Below are positions 11,801 to 23,267 of a DNA stretch of 37,244 nt, one piece after another. How positions within the stretch are numbered: the first letter of the stretch is position 1; each line of letters opens with the position of its first letter. The stretch is taken from assembly GCA_019693395.1 (NCBI GenBank), contig JAAMXP010005345.1, positions 1 through 37,244 of the forward strand. The letters run 5' to 3'. The position numbers were made by a program, and so were the translations under genes. Origin of the DNA: Ettlia oleoabundans (Eukaryota > Chlorophyta > Chlorophyceae > Chlamydomonadales). The notes under the pieces are model-generated. The model was not told where the DNA came from. It was given only the letters and a program-made list of their open reading frames with translations, and did no database searches.

Positions 11801-12345
11801 CTGTCGCAGCAGGTGAAGCTTGCATGATGCTTGGAATATGTTAATGACTGGCTAGCACTACCTGCTACGCTGAGTGTGCCTCTTTTGAGCTGCACCATTA
11901 ATACCGCATCAACGTCTTAACACTTAAACCATATGGTGTCTTGTGTTAACACTTGAACCATATGGTGTCATGTGCCTGTTGCAGGCTGCTGAGAGAGGGC
12001 CGCCATGCAGAGTTGATGGACCTGCCGCAGCAGCTGGATGCTGAGTTACAGCTTTTCTTGAGCGAGGAGGCCGGGGAGGACGGGCCCTTGCGGCAGCAGC
12101 TGCGCTGGCTTCATGAGGTGCGGGTGGGCGCCTGGGGTGGCGCAGCCAGCACGCTGTCGTCGCTCAGCTTGCAGCAGCAGCAAGAGGAGGAGCAGAATGC
12201 TGTGGAGCGGCAGCGCATCGCAGCATTGCAGAAGCTGGCAGCACTGGCAGCCTGCCCGCTGTGGCCGCTGGCGATGGAGGGGGAGGCCGCTGGATGTGTG
12301 GCGGAGGCGGAGGCTGTGCTGGAAGCCCTGGAGGCACAGGGCTAG
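8834..12345 (+). CDS. NUP133: Nup133-like nucleoporin, helical middle region only
   Basis: Scaffold protein of the Y-complex (Nup107-160) of the nuclear pore. Exons: 8834-9027, 9233-9396, 9483-9582, 9747-9850, 10065-10336, 10442-10659, 10849-10922, 11113-11256, 11544-11724, 11985-12345; about 603 residues. Similarity to human and plant Nup133 runs through the alpha-helical part: SAEEIFYACPTSTVAQFLKQ, SELTDRLLNACAAAVTA, an FADYVFERLLREGRHAEL stretch, LRWLHEV, and AALQKLAALAA near the end. Family members are about 1150-1300 residues with an N-terminal propeller and about 175 more C-terminal residues; both appear absent here. Intron 4 has a GC donor. The donor after 9396 (GTCAAG) is weak: a better GTGATT at 9408 would need acceptor 9493 to keep frame. 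The start ATG at 8834 is not certain. Confidence 0.82.
11446..11530. repeat. C/A-rich simple sequence in a Nup133 intron
   Basis: A low-complexity run of CCCAC, CCA and CACG units fills the 3' part of the intron between 11257 and 11543 and probably acts as an extended pyrimidine-type tract before the acceptor at 11543. It contains CA and CACG microsatellite units, so length variation between strains is likely. Confidence 0.8.
11917..11969 (+). repeat. Direct tandem repeat, 24-bp unit with 29-bp period
   Basis: Two copies of TTAACACTTRAACCATATGG followed by TGTC, at 11917-11940 and 11946-11969, differ at one position (A in the first, G in the second). They sit at the 3' end of the last Nup133 intron, just before the acceptor at 11984. 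The unit contains the palindrome CATATG. Confidence 0.9.
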
Positions 12346-12461
12346 CGCATGCTGGTGCAGGCTGCAAAGGCTAGCATTAGCCAAACTGCAAGGGCAGGGC
12401 TTAGCTGTCAGCCACGGGGCCCCGGGTTACGTCAGCACTTTTAAGTCTAGCTTGAATCACA

Positions 12462-12466
12462 TGTAA
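12462..12466 (+). terminator. TGTAA poly(A) signal, Nup133-like gene
   Basis: TGTAA pentamer 117 bp after the Nup133-like stop. It lies only about 24 bp from the opposing signal of the convergent TatD gene. Confidence 0.7.
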
Positions 12467-12489
12467 ACGACGGCGCAGCTGTTCAAAGG

Positions 12490-12494
12490 TTACA
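12490..12494 (-). terminator. TGTAA poly(A) signal, TatD gene
   Basis: Reads TTACA on the plus strand, so TGTAA on the minus strand, 33 bp after the TatD stop. Cleavage here would place the TatD 3' end inside the 3' UTR of the convergent Nup133-like gene. Confidence 0.65.
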
Positions 12495-12526
12495 ACCCTT
12501 CAAACTGTCCAAGCGTGAAGTACGAT

Positions 12527-14136
12527 CTAAGCATGAGTATCGTCCTGCACACTTACAGCAGTGTTGCCATCGGCTCCCAGCCTGCAGAACACCCGGCATG
12601 CATTGGCATACGTCACGGCTGCCACCTCATCCTGTTGTCTCCCCATTGCTGCAGCCACCAACTGCACCGTAAACCGCAGCACACAAGGCCTGTTGACTTG
12701 ATGCAGTTTCGCATCATGCAGCTGCTGCGGCAGATGTGCCAGGTCAGGCAGCGCTTCCAGCCAGGAGTGTGGCAGCTGCAGCACTCCATCGGGGCTGTCG
12801 CTCTCCAGCAGCAGTCGGTCCAGCGGCACAGTGCGAACCTGAAAAAGGATAGATATGAGGCATGGGCAGGCAGGTAGGCAGGATTAGAGCCCAGTAGTAA
12901 TCTTCCTCAGCCAGGTACGTGCACAGCCCCGGCCCAACAGTGCATCGTGCAACACAAGCTGGCTAAGCTGGCTTGTGTGTGCTGCCGCTCACTGCTCACC
13001 ATTTGCAGTGCCTTGTGTGGCGGCACCTTGGTCAGATGGCCTGATAGCGACACATAGACATTGCCCAGCTGTAGCAGGGAGGCAGTCATCTCCGCCGCTC
13101 CAGTCCAGGAGTGCAACACAACCGGGACAGTGATGTGCAGTCGCCGCAGTGAAGCATGCACGGCTCCAAAGGCCCGCACGCAATGGATCTGTGTGAGGAA
13201 GTGGAGTGCATGCAAAAGCCAGTGTTTTTATAGCTGATGAGCAATGTGTGTGAGACCTACGTTAATAGACCGTGGCAGTGGCTGCATCAGAAGGGGACAT
13301 TATAGCATCACAGCAGCGCAGCGCTGCTCCACATTGCCTCCAAGCAGCCATCCTTACTGATATTGGCCGCCTCAGCTCTTGTGCCAGCTGCAGCTGCTGC
13401 TCAAAGGCCTCCAGCTGCAGCTGCCACTCCACATCCGGTGCCCGTGGCCCGCGGTCCAGCCCACACTGCAGAGCAGGAACAGGTGAGCAGCATGTTAACG
13501 AACAAGGCGTCTGACGGCATGCTTTTGGCAAGGTTGAGCACAGACTTTATGATAAGTGGCACATGCATTGCAACAACCGCTACAAGTGCTTAGCCAGTCA
13601 ACGAATGGAACCTGGCACAAAACAACAACACTCGCGGCGTGACAATCCATGACACGCTGTCGCTGTGGGGGTGACCACTGATGAAGTAGCAAAACTACCT
13701 CTCCAAGGCCGGCCTTGGGGTTATCCACCAGGAACTGTCGCAGCGTCTGCAGCCAGTCGGCACTGCGCCGAGCCACCCACCACGGGTGCAGTCCAAAGTT
13801 TGGCACGATCTCTGGGTGCCTCTCTGTGTGATGTTGAACACAACAAGCAAGGGAGTTAAACCAAACAAGTATCTAGAGATCAACAAAAGGCGGAGGGTGG
13901 TACCAGCCAAGGATAGAGGAGTGAAGCTGTGAAGGTACCCAGCAGTTGCGGCAAGGTGGTGCCTGCTAACCTGCCGCCGCTGCCACACGTGCCCAGTCCC
14001 GCTGCCAGCAGCCGTTGCAAGCATAATGCTGTACTCCACTGGCCAGCGCCTGTTTCATCACCACCTCCAAATCATCTGCTAGCCGTTCGTCTTGCAGATG
14101 GCAGTGGGCGTCAAACAAACAAGCACCCCCGCTCAT
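12527..14136 (-). CDS. TatD-family metal-dependent deoxyribonuclease
   Basis: TatD proteins are metal-dependent 3'-5' exonucleases of the amidohydrolase TIM-barrel class, linked to DNA repair and apoptotic DNA breakdown. Exons in transcript order: 14136-13971, 13823-13699, 13465-13358, 13188-13000, 12838-12527; 299 residues, a normal family length. The metal site appears complete: FDAHCHL (H11, H13), GEV with E96, IHCVRAF (H135), VVLHSWTG (H159), and LLLESDSPDG (D210). GLHPWWV and GLDRG are further family motifs. All introns are GT-AG and in phase. The ATG at 14136 gives the most typical N-terminus; in-frame ATGs at 14160 and 14193 are alternatives. The gene converges on the Nup133-like gene and diverges from Deg2. 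No clear targeting peptide is visible with the short start, which suggests a nuclear or cytosolic enzyme. Confidence 0.92.
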
Positions 14137-14463
14137 CTCATTATATATTCCGAAACTCATATCGTGTTCCCATTCCTTATGATAACTGTTCAATTGCTGT
14201 CAATGGCAAGCAAAGCCCTCTGGTCCAGCATCACTCCAGCCTGGCGCTCCATGTGTTGCGTCCCAGCACGCCCATGGCTGTGCCTCTTCGCACACTGGCA
14301 GGCTTGTTGCAGATTTGTGGCGGATATCTATTCTTCCCGTCCCTGCTGCGCCCTGCCAAGTGCTGGACACCGGACCGCGGCTCAGGAGCTGTGGCGGCGT
14401 TCGCCTGCTTATTACCGTCGAATAGGCATTGGCAACTTGCCGCAAAGCCAGCGGTAACTTCAT
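14137..14463. promoter_or_regulatory. Divergent promoter region TatD / Deg2
   Basis: The 327 bp between two head-to-head start codons must carry both promoters. A TATATA-like stretch lies at 14141-14149, only a few bases from the preferred TatD start, so it is unlikely to act as a TATA box for either gene. No other recognisable element was seen. Confidence 0.5.
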
Positions 14464-17400
14464 ATGATGCACCTACAGTCTGCACGCCCGGCCACACAGC
14501 TCTTTCGTGCCAGCAGCAGCAGCCCCGGGCAACCAGGAGCGACATGTAGACATCTGCAAGCGGCGGCCAGCAGTGGCCCGGTGCGCAGCAGCAGACGTGC
14601 GGTGGCGGTGGAGTGCAAGAAGCGGCAGCAACGGGCGCAGCAATCAGCCGCCAAGCAGCGCGAGCAGCAACTGAAAACCTCCCCAGCAGATGGAGCCAGC
14701 AGCAACAGCGGCAGCCTAGGCGGTGTCAGCCTTGCGCCGCAAGCAGGGTACACGCTTGCCCCCGGCACCAGCCAGCAGCTGGACCTCGGCAACATTGAAA
14801 AGCTGGAAGTGCGAGGCAATGAGCTAGTGCTAACCATGCGGGGCCCTCCGGCAGATGGTAATGGTGCAGGCACGGGCTCTCAGGATGAGGAGGAAGTGCT
14901 GGCCACGGTGCGGGTTGGGGCTGAGCCAGGAGGTTAATGGCTGGCGGGGTGGCAGGGGGGTGGCTTGGGGGCCAAAGGTGCAGAGTAGCGTGTTGGGACA
15001 GCCCTGCTCGGAGGCTCTGCATGGACAAGCTGCAAATCCTACCTTGGGTAGCAAAAGCCTCATGTCAGGTCGCAATCCAATCCACCACTGATCCTACATG
15101 GCACCCACGCACTTTGTCGGCCTGTGTTATGCCGTGGCCGCTCTGCTGCACCCCGCGCTGTGCCCGGTCCCATTGGAACCGCGACATCGTGCTGTGCCCG
15201 CTGCACCTGTTGCATGGTGCAGAAGCAGGAGGAGGTTATGGATGCTGTGGTAAAGATCTACTGCACCCACACCGAGCCCAACTACTCGCTGCCCTGGCAG
15301 CGCAAGCGGCAATTTAGCAGCACCAGCAGCGGCTTTGTTGTGGCGGGGGATGGGCATCGCTACCTGCTTACCAACGCGCACAGCGTGGAATACTACAGCC
15401 AGGTACTGTGATGTACTGCACATTGTATCGCTTATGTGCTGCATGGTGTAGTGCTACCATGGCATAGCACAACCGTGTGCTGCCTTGGTGGTGTAGCGCC
15501 ATGTGGCAAAGGTGCGATGTGTGAAGCTAGCCAGCATGCACACCCTGGCCTCTGTCGCTGTTTAATCAGGTGGAGCAAGATCCCGGCTTCACTTGGTGCT
15601 CCTTTAAACTGTCAAGCGGCCGCAACCCACCCCTGCCCCTGCCGACGTGCCTGCAGGTCAAAGTGAAGAAGCGTGGTGATGACCGCAAGTGGCTGGCCAA
15701 GGTGCTGGCACTAGGCACTGAGTGCGACATAGCGCTGCTCACAGGTACTGCAGGGCGCGCTGCCAATATGCCCTTTGCAGCGTCAGTCAGTCAGCCATTG
15801 TGTGTTGTGTTGGGCTGCTTGTTTGACACGTGTCTACAACCTGGTGCCACATCCCTGCATGCTGCTTTCCACTGTTCTTTTCATTGGCAGCCAAAAACCG
15901 TTCACACTGACTGCCACCTTGCCATCCCATCCTCATCGTGCTCATTCCTGTCTGTTCTTATTTCTTCTTACATCCACCCAGTCGATGACGAGGAGTTCTG
16001 GCAGGGGGTGCATCCGCTGCGCTTTGGCCCGCTGCCCAACCTCCAGGAGTCGGTCTACGTGGTGGGGTACCCTATTGGAGGCGACACGGTGAGGGCTTAC
16101 AGCACGAGCAGGAACACCAACAGCAGCCATAGAAGCATTTGTCGGAGCCAAACAACCCGCATGCCCTGCTGGTACTAGCTGCCTATGGTCTGAGAGGGGC
16201 ATCGCCGACACTGCGAGGGTCTTTCTTGCACGTGCCAACATGCAATCTCTTCCCAGTCAATGTCTTGTCTGCCTTTCTGTCATGCCCTTGTTCGAGATTT
16301 ACTTGACACATTCTTCTTTTCACGCATTGCCACCCGCAGATCTCTGTGACCTCAGGAGTTGTATCCCGCATAGAAGTGACTGCCTATGCCCACGGAGCCA
16401 CCGAACTGCTGGGGGTGCAGATCGACGCAGCCATCAACTCGGGCAACAGCGGCGGGTGGGTGCCAGTCAAGAGCAGCACACTTTGGGCGCATGTCGCCCA
16501 GGTGCACTCCTGCTTTCCTCCCACATGCACCTTGGCATTGGCTTGCACAGCTTATGCCGCTGGTCCATGCAACTGGCATGCCCCAAAAAGAGGCATCAAA
16601 GAGGTCTGCCTGCACGTATTCGAACCCATCAGTTGCCCATCAATATGTTACTGCCACTTGCATTGCTGCAGGCCCGTGTTCAATGAGATGGGTGAGGTGG
16701 TTGGTATTGCCTTCCAGTCGTACGCCGGCAGCGACGCGGAGAACATAGGGTATGTCATCCCCACACCAGTCATCAACCACTTCATAGACGACTACCAGCG
16801 GTGGGTGGCGGCCTTGTTTGGTTTTGTTATATTCCATTCTTTTCCTTGCTCCCGTTTTCTTGTCTTGGAGGAGAACCTGGGGCTCTGTTCAAATGCATGC
16901 ATATAATGTTGCTAGTGTCCCCAGGCGAGGCTTGCTTACTGCTTCTGTCTCCAAGGGCTTGTTCCATCCCCCACTGCTCAGACGCTTGCTGAATCGACCA
17001 GTAACGCATGTTGCGCAATGTCCCAGTGTTCAACCCTCCATTGGACTGTTGACCAAGGGATGATTTCCACAAACTGCAGGAATGGCACCTTCACTGGCTT
17101 CCCGGCGCTGGGCGTGCAGTGGCAGCGGATGGAGTCGGCTTCACTCAGGTGCCTCAGGGCGGGAGGGAGAGATGGAAGGAGGGCTGCTGTGGTGCTTTCA
17201 AAGTGCTGTAATATCGTGCTCCTGGCACCTATACATACGTTTTTGTAAATGGGCCAGGAGCCTGCCATGCTGCCGAGAAGGTTCCGGCCCGGCTTAGCAC
17301 CCAGATTTATTTGTGTATGCACCCACCCACCACCCAGCAGGCCAACACATCGCATCCCTCTCCTCTCATCCCTTGTTCATATCGTTTCCCTGCTATTCTC

Positions 17401-20166
17401 CTCCACCTTTCCTCGCCCGTCTGCGTCCGCCTGAAATGCAGGCAGCACTTCAAGATGGGGAACGACCAGAAGGGAGTGTTAGTGCGCAGCGTGCAGCCCA
17501 TCAGCCACGCGCATGGCCAGCTGTTCCCAGGGGATGTGCTGCTGGCCTTTGACGGCGTGGAGGTGGCGTCAGGTGGGTGGATTTAAGCGGTATTCGCTGC
17601 CCTAGTCTTTTGGTCCAGTGATGGTGGAAGCATGGGAATTACATTCAGTGAGAGTGGCATTGACTGGGCAGTTAACGTCGGCAGCAGCGGGCAGGAACAT
17701 GTGCCATTGCCTTCACCAGCGCCTCCACCAGCACCTGCCATCATATATGGCTAGGCGTGCTGCAATTCATCTTGACCGCCTATCCAATCAACCCGCCACG
17801 TAAGCGAGCTGCCTCATGGCCTCTCTTTCTATCCACCGCTTGCAGACGGCACCGTGCCCTTCCTGAGCGGCGAGCGTATTGCTTTTTCGTACCTCACTTC
17901 GGAGAAATTCACGGGTGACTTGGCAACGCTGGATATCCTTCGTGACGGCAAGCCCATGCGCCTGCAGATCAAGGTGAGACTGACGTGGGGTGAGTTGTGC
18001 CGGCACTTTGGTTGCGAAGGCAGGTGGGGTTGAGGGAGGGGATGGATCCAGGCCTGCACACCTGTGTACCCTGCTGCTGGCTGCTAATGTTCAGGATTGG
18101 AACAGGCAAGGGCCAAAGTGAAACTTGAAGGTCCCTGCTTTCCACATTGTGCACTCGTGGTTTATCATTTTGTTGTGCTCATAGCTAACTGCCTTCCTTG
18201 TGTCTTATCCTGGGCCAGCTGTACTCCCTTTGGAATCTCTCACGCTGATACAAACTGCCACATACATATGCGCTCAAACATGCACTTGCACACTCATTGT
18301 GCCTCCTTTCCATTCGTTTTGGTGCAGCTCATGCGACCCAACTCGCTGGTGCAGCACCACCTTGGTGGGAGGGACCCCTCGTACCTTGTGGTGGCAGGTC
18401 TTGTATTCACAGTGGTCACAGGTGAGCACCATTCACCAACTGCATTCTATTTCCTCTGTTGGCCAGTGGTTGCTTTCTCTGTGCCAGTTGCTCTGCCAGT
18501 GGGCTCTGGATGTTGCCTGGGTAATAGCAAGCTGTGTGAAAGCCACCCACCCCGTATGTGTTGCAGCCCACGGTGGCTGCTTTTCTGGCTGGCCTGTGCC
18601 GGTCAAAATTCATGCCTGCCCGTGCCTGACCTTTACACTGACTTCACCGCACCTCACCATTCCATTTCACTACTCCCCCTCACCTCACATCTCCTCGGTT
18701 CTTTCCCTGTGCCCGTTTGTACTGCCTGCGATGCTGCAGAGCCCTACCTCGAGAGCGAGTATGGCGCCGAGTATGGGCGGGAGGCGCCCATCAAGCTTCT
18801 GGACAAGCTGCTGCACTCGTGGAAGGAGCAGCCGGATCAGGAGGTGGGTGGGGATGGGTCAAGCCGCTGACAAGAGGGCCTGCTAGTCGGGTTGCTGCTT
18901 GGAGCGGTGGTGGTGGTGGGCGTGGGGTACATCGCTGAGTTGGGGCCCACATCTTTGGTGCACTTCACGTGATGACTGTGAGGTCACTTTTACCGCAAAC
19001 GGGAACTCGAGCAAAAGACAGGCAAAGCATTCTACGCGTGCAGCTTGCCAACCACCTTGTCTGGCTAGCCTCTCAACAAATTTGGTAACGACCTGGTGTG
19101 CGTTCCTGCGTGGCATCCTATATTCACCCTTTCTTTTTCCATTTCCTCCTTCTTATTCTCCAGGTGGTTGTTATCAACCAGGTGCTGGCCTGCAACGCCA
19201 CGCTTGGCTACGAGGAAGTTTTCAACACGCAGGTGGGCATGCCTTCGCTTGGCGGTGTTTAATGTGGTGTCCGCCTGTATACCCCGCAGGCAGGCAAGCA
19301 GCTGTGCCAATTCCCTGCGGCATGCCCTGGGGACTCCATGTGCAATTGTGCTACATTCTCTGCCTCTGTCTCTTAGCCAGCTGAGCGCAGCGAGCGGCTT
19401 TGCACTGCACACTTGCTTCCAGCCCCACTTGTCGACACCGTTGCTTGCATAGCCAACCATCCACCCTATCCCAACCATCTTCGTCAGGTGCACAAATTCA
19501 ACGGCACGCCCGTTCGCAACCTGCGGCACCTGGCTGAGATGGTGGTGGGCTGCCAGGAGCCGCACATGCGCTTCGATGTGGACTACTCGGTGCGTGGCAC
19601 GGCCGGCGCTGCCGCCTATGCATCGCGCTTTCTGTACCGCTGGGTGCCGCATGTGTGCCACTCGCGTGGGGTGTACACCATGCCATGTCCTGCATATGGT
19701 TAGTCGGGTGCTACCGAGTGAATAGCCACCAGAAGGAGCCTATAGCATGAATGCTGCCATTGGCCTCCAGGAGAAATTCAAGCAGCTCGGGGTGTGTTGC
19801 TGTCGTGCTGCCCCTGGTGGTTGTCAGCACAATGGATACAGTTGATGGCTGAGTCAATGTTTGATTGACGCTCCGCAGTTTGTTGTCCATCCGTTGCTGC
19901 AGGAGGTGATTGTGATTGACACTGCCACAGCGAGGGAGGCGACTGAGGAGATTCTGCGCCTGCACTCCATCCCTGCAATGGTATCCAAGGATTTGCAAGA
20001 TGTGGTGGCTGCCGATGGGGTCGGCACATTAGCTGACAGCTCAGCATCAAGTGACACAGATGCAACTACCTCGGCCACAGTGCCAGAGGAGGCACCAGCA
20101 GCAGCAGCGCCGGCAGCAGCACAGCAATCAGCTGCCAAGGCACACACTGCCCCGCCCATGCTGTGA
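14464..20166 (+). CDS. DEG2: Deg2-type plastid serine protease (HtrA family)
   Basis: ATP-independent trypsin-like protease; plant Deg2 acts at the stromal side of thylakoids. Exons: 14464-14913, 15223-15402, 15657-15744, 15982-16088, 16340-16455, 16672-16800, 17080-17148, 17442-17572, 17846-17973, 18328-18421, 18740-18843, 19164-19232, 19488-19589, 19903-20166; 676 residues in this model. Residues 1-60 are Ser/Arg/Ala-rich and resemble a transit peptide. The catalytic triad reads TNAH (H203), CDIALL (D234) and GNSGG (S312). Deg2-specific segments follow, such as [25 protein letters not shown]-like [10 protein letters not shown] in the first PDZ region, [24 protein letters not shown], and [15 protein letters not shown] in the second. 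The tail after about residue 620 is Ala/Thr-rich and has no plant counterpart. The end of exon 1 and the acceptor of the last exon (19902 or 19878) are the least certain points. Confidence 0.92.
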
Positions 20167-20657
20167 GGTTTCCCAGACACAAATGATTCCCTAATGTACT
20201 ACCGTATTCTTTTCTTACTTTGTTCAACGTATGGGTTCCTCTCTTGCACTGTGCTCTCCCTCGCTTTCACGGTTGACGTGCGATTTTGACTGCAGCTCGC
20301 ATCTCCCCTTGCCGCTGTCCTGCTGCCCTTCCGTTGCCCACAGCTTATGCAGCACTGTCCATCCCCCTCGTAGGACGGTGCACCTCTTGCCCTAAGAATT
20401 CTTCTTTGGTAAACGGATGAAACGTGTACCAATCAGTCGAGTGAAAAAGCAGGGGGAGAGAATGGGCCTGCCGCCGCCGCCAGGCTGGCCGGGGACAACT
20501 CAGCATGATAACAAAGCCCAGTGTCGCTTGGAGGTTTGGAGCGTCGGCATGGCGCTAGGATTGCAGTAAATAGTTTCTCGTTGATAACCGGGTGACTTTG
20601 CTGTTGAACGCTCGAGTAGAGTCCCACGGCCCAGTGCCACCCACACAGCCGGCCACA
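20167..20657. promoter_or_regulatory. Deg2-ClpR4 intergenic region
   Basis: The 491 bp hold the Deg2 3' UTR and the ClpR4 promoter. No TGTAA signal was found behind Deg2, so its 3' end must use a variant signal. No clear core promoter element was recognised. Confidence 0.5.
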
Positions 20658-22599
20658 ATGCAGCTGGCAGCCGTTGCGGGAGCGCCAGTTGTCGGTTCTG
20701 CGCAGCTATGCAGCCGCAGAAGCCGCAGACCAGCAGCAGCGCATAGCAGCAGTCGCAGCAGCAGGCGGTGGAGGGCCTCGGCAGCAAAAAGGCTGGATGT
20801 ACAAGCGGTAAACTGAGACCGCGAACGCATAGCGCTGCGGGTGGTGCCCTGAGAGAGCACCTCTGCCGCCCGCCACCGTTCTTTGCTGGCGGCGCCCCTG
20901 AACTCCTGGTGCTTGTGCCATTCTGCAGGTGATTCCTGCTCTAGCGGGCGATGCTACGGATCAGACGCCACCTGATCTGCCATCCTATCTTTTCAAAGAG
21001 CGCATTGTCTATGTGGTAAGCTTGAGGGGCGGGTCATCGGGGATGGGGAGTTGGACACACCTTCGCTAGCCAGCCTGCAGCAATCAACGCAGAATGGCAG
21101 GGACAGACGGGCTGCGCAGGCTCCTTGCATGCAACTCATTGCATGCAACAACCGCCCAGTCAGCATGCAGCAGTGCTCAGTCAGCGCACAGTACGGACTG
21201 CCAGCTACTTGAATCTGTGGTGCTGCGCTCCCGCAGACAGTCGCCGCCTAACTCGCGCCTTGCAGGGCATGTCTTTGGTGCCCGCTGTGACGGAGCTGAT
21301 CCTTGCTGAGATGCTGTACTTGCAATATGACAACCCCACACGTCCCATCTACATGTACATTAACAGCACCGGTGTCGTGGTAAGTGCCGTCGCCAGCATT
21401 GGAATGGGAAGTGTCAGGCATGCACCCAGATTATGTTGCTGCTGGTTGGTCGTATACATGTGGTGTTGGTGGTGCTGCTACTGGATCCCGGGCATTAGCC
21501 CTGTTTCAGCAGCCGTGGCATTAGGCATCACACCAGATACACAGCCAGCGCTTCGCTTCGCTAGATCGCCAGCGACGGCACATGCCATCAATTTGGCCAG
21601 CAGCACCCTGAGCAGATCTTTCGTTGATTTGCGGCCTTAACCCGTTCTGCACTCCTGTTACTTGTTGCCGACTGCAGAAAGGCAGCGGCAAGCTTGGCTA
21701 TGAGTCGGAGGCCTTTGCCATCTACGACACAATGCGGTACATCAAGCCACCTGTGGCCACCGTGTGTGTGGGCAGCGCCTTTGGCGAGGCGGCCATGCTG
21801 CTGGCGGCGGGCGAGCCGGGGCGGCGAGCGGCGCTGCCATCCACCAGCATCATGATCCGGCAGCCCATGCAGCGCTTCACGCAGATGCAGGCCTCAGACA
21901 TAGATATTTACCGCAACGAGCTGCGCAAGACCAACGCGGAAGTGGTGAGCTGTGGGCTGATGCGAGCAGGGCAGCAGGGTGGCAGGGCTGCGAGGCAATG
22001 GGACAGCAAGGCTGAGTACTTTCGTTGGCCTCAAGCAGGTGCAAGGGTGCATGGATGGGAAGAAATGCTGGTGGCCGCGCAGCTGCAGGACACTGACTGG
22101 ATGTGCCCTGGTGTTTTGGTTTAGGTATGCAAGCCAGACCTTTCTTATTTCGCCTGACGCCTCATTTACACCTCTCGAGCCCTCTCACCAACAACCTGGC
22201 TTCCTCCATTGCGCACCCTGTGGTGCACCCGCAGGTGCGCCTGCTGTCGAAGCACACGGGACACAGCGAGGAGGAGATTGCTAAGGACATTGCCCGCCCC
22301 AAGTATTTCAACCCATATGAAGCAGGTGCGGTTGGCCATGGTGGGTAGGCACTGTGTGGGGGTCTAGCAAGGCCGCCCTACGGCAGTGCAGCCAGCCGAT
22401 CTGCTAGCAGCTGGTTTTGGTGTGGGAACTGCCTTGCACGCCTCAGTTTGTCAGGACATTTGGTTTGGGTATTTATGTGGCTGCTTTGTGTGCACCTTGC
22501 TGCTTCATTGCAGTGGACTATGGCATCATAGACCGGGTTCTCGAGCCGGAAGAGGCGGACGTTCGGGCTGTCGTACGCGCAGCTCAGCAGCCCGCATAG
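20658..22599 (+). CDS. CLPR4: ClpR4, non-catalytic subunit of plastid Clp protease
   Basis: Structural subunit of the plastid ClpP/R protease core, which degrades stromal proteins with Hsp100 chaperones. Exons: 20658-20807, 20929-21015, 21266-21379, 21678-21944, 22235-22325, 22514-22599; 264 residues. An Arg/Ser/Ala-rich transit peptide spans about residues 1-48. The body follows plant ClpR4 closely: PPDLPSYLFKERIVY, GMSLVPAVTELILAEMLYLQ, YINSTG, KLGYESEAFAIYDTM, IMIRQP, and RPKYFNPYEAVDYGIIDRV. Alignment to ClpP by motif shows all three catalytic positions replaced: Ser by G153 (VGSAFGEAA), His by R178 (IMIRQP) and Asp by P228 (RPKY). This marks a ClpR and not a ClpP. It lies 491 bp behind Deg2 on the same strand and converges with the 23.3 kb gene. 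Confidence 0.95.
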
Positions 22600-22608
22600 G
22601 GGCACACT

Positions 22609-22613
22609 TGTAA
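22609..22613 (+). terminator. TGTAA poly(A) signal, ClpR4
   Basis: TGTAA pentamer only 10 bp after the ClpR4 stop. No second TGTAA was noticed soon after it, so either the 3' UTR is very short or another signal is used. Confidence 0.5.
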
Positions 22614-23267
22614 CACTGCCATTACACAGTAGTTTACAGGCAGGAGGGAGTCAACCTAGTATAAAGCAGGAGAGAGGGAAGCAGTAAAGACAGGCAGCAT
22701 GCTGTAGCGCCGGCACAAGTCCCCTTAGCTGGCCACGCTCATTTGATTCGGATCAGATTGAGCAGTTGCATTATTGCCTGCGCACTCTCTGGGCATCTCC
22801 AGGTTTGTCCAGCTGAACGCCTCTCCAAACCACTCCCACATGCTGCTTGTATGCCGCCTTCAAATATTCAACTCGCAAGCAACAGTGCCAGCTGAGGATT
22901 CAGATGTGGGACGCGTTCCGGTCTTGCGCAGCATAGCATGCAGCCCTGCAGCATCTGGAGTTTCTCCTTCGCAAACCATCGCTCAATGGCTGCCCTCCTG
23001 GAAAAAGCCTTGGAAATTGAGCGCCCATAGGTGTGACGTTCGCACGATTACAGTGCACCATGTCCCAGTCCAAGCACTTGCAGACCTCAAACCTGACATG
23101 GTTATTACAGATGACCATGCAGACTACCAGGCCTTTAACTCATCGACCATTTCTCTGCTTTGAGCCCTCACTGTTTCTCTTCCAATCACCAGCGATCCTA
23201 GCCTTGCGCTTTGGTCTGCTTGGTGTGCTTACTTTCCATCCATCCAAGTCTTAAGAGGTGCATACTG

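Noticed and set aside
14141..14149. TATATA-like element as TATA box of TatD
   Set aside because: It lies about 5 bp from the preferred start codon, so a start site 25-30 bp downstream would fall inside the conserved DAHCHL coding sequence.
16346..16906. Continuous open frame around the Deg2 active site
   Set aside because: The frame reads through an intron between 16456 and 16671. Deg2 continuity (GNSGG followed directly by [14 protein letters not shown]) requires the splice.
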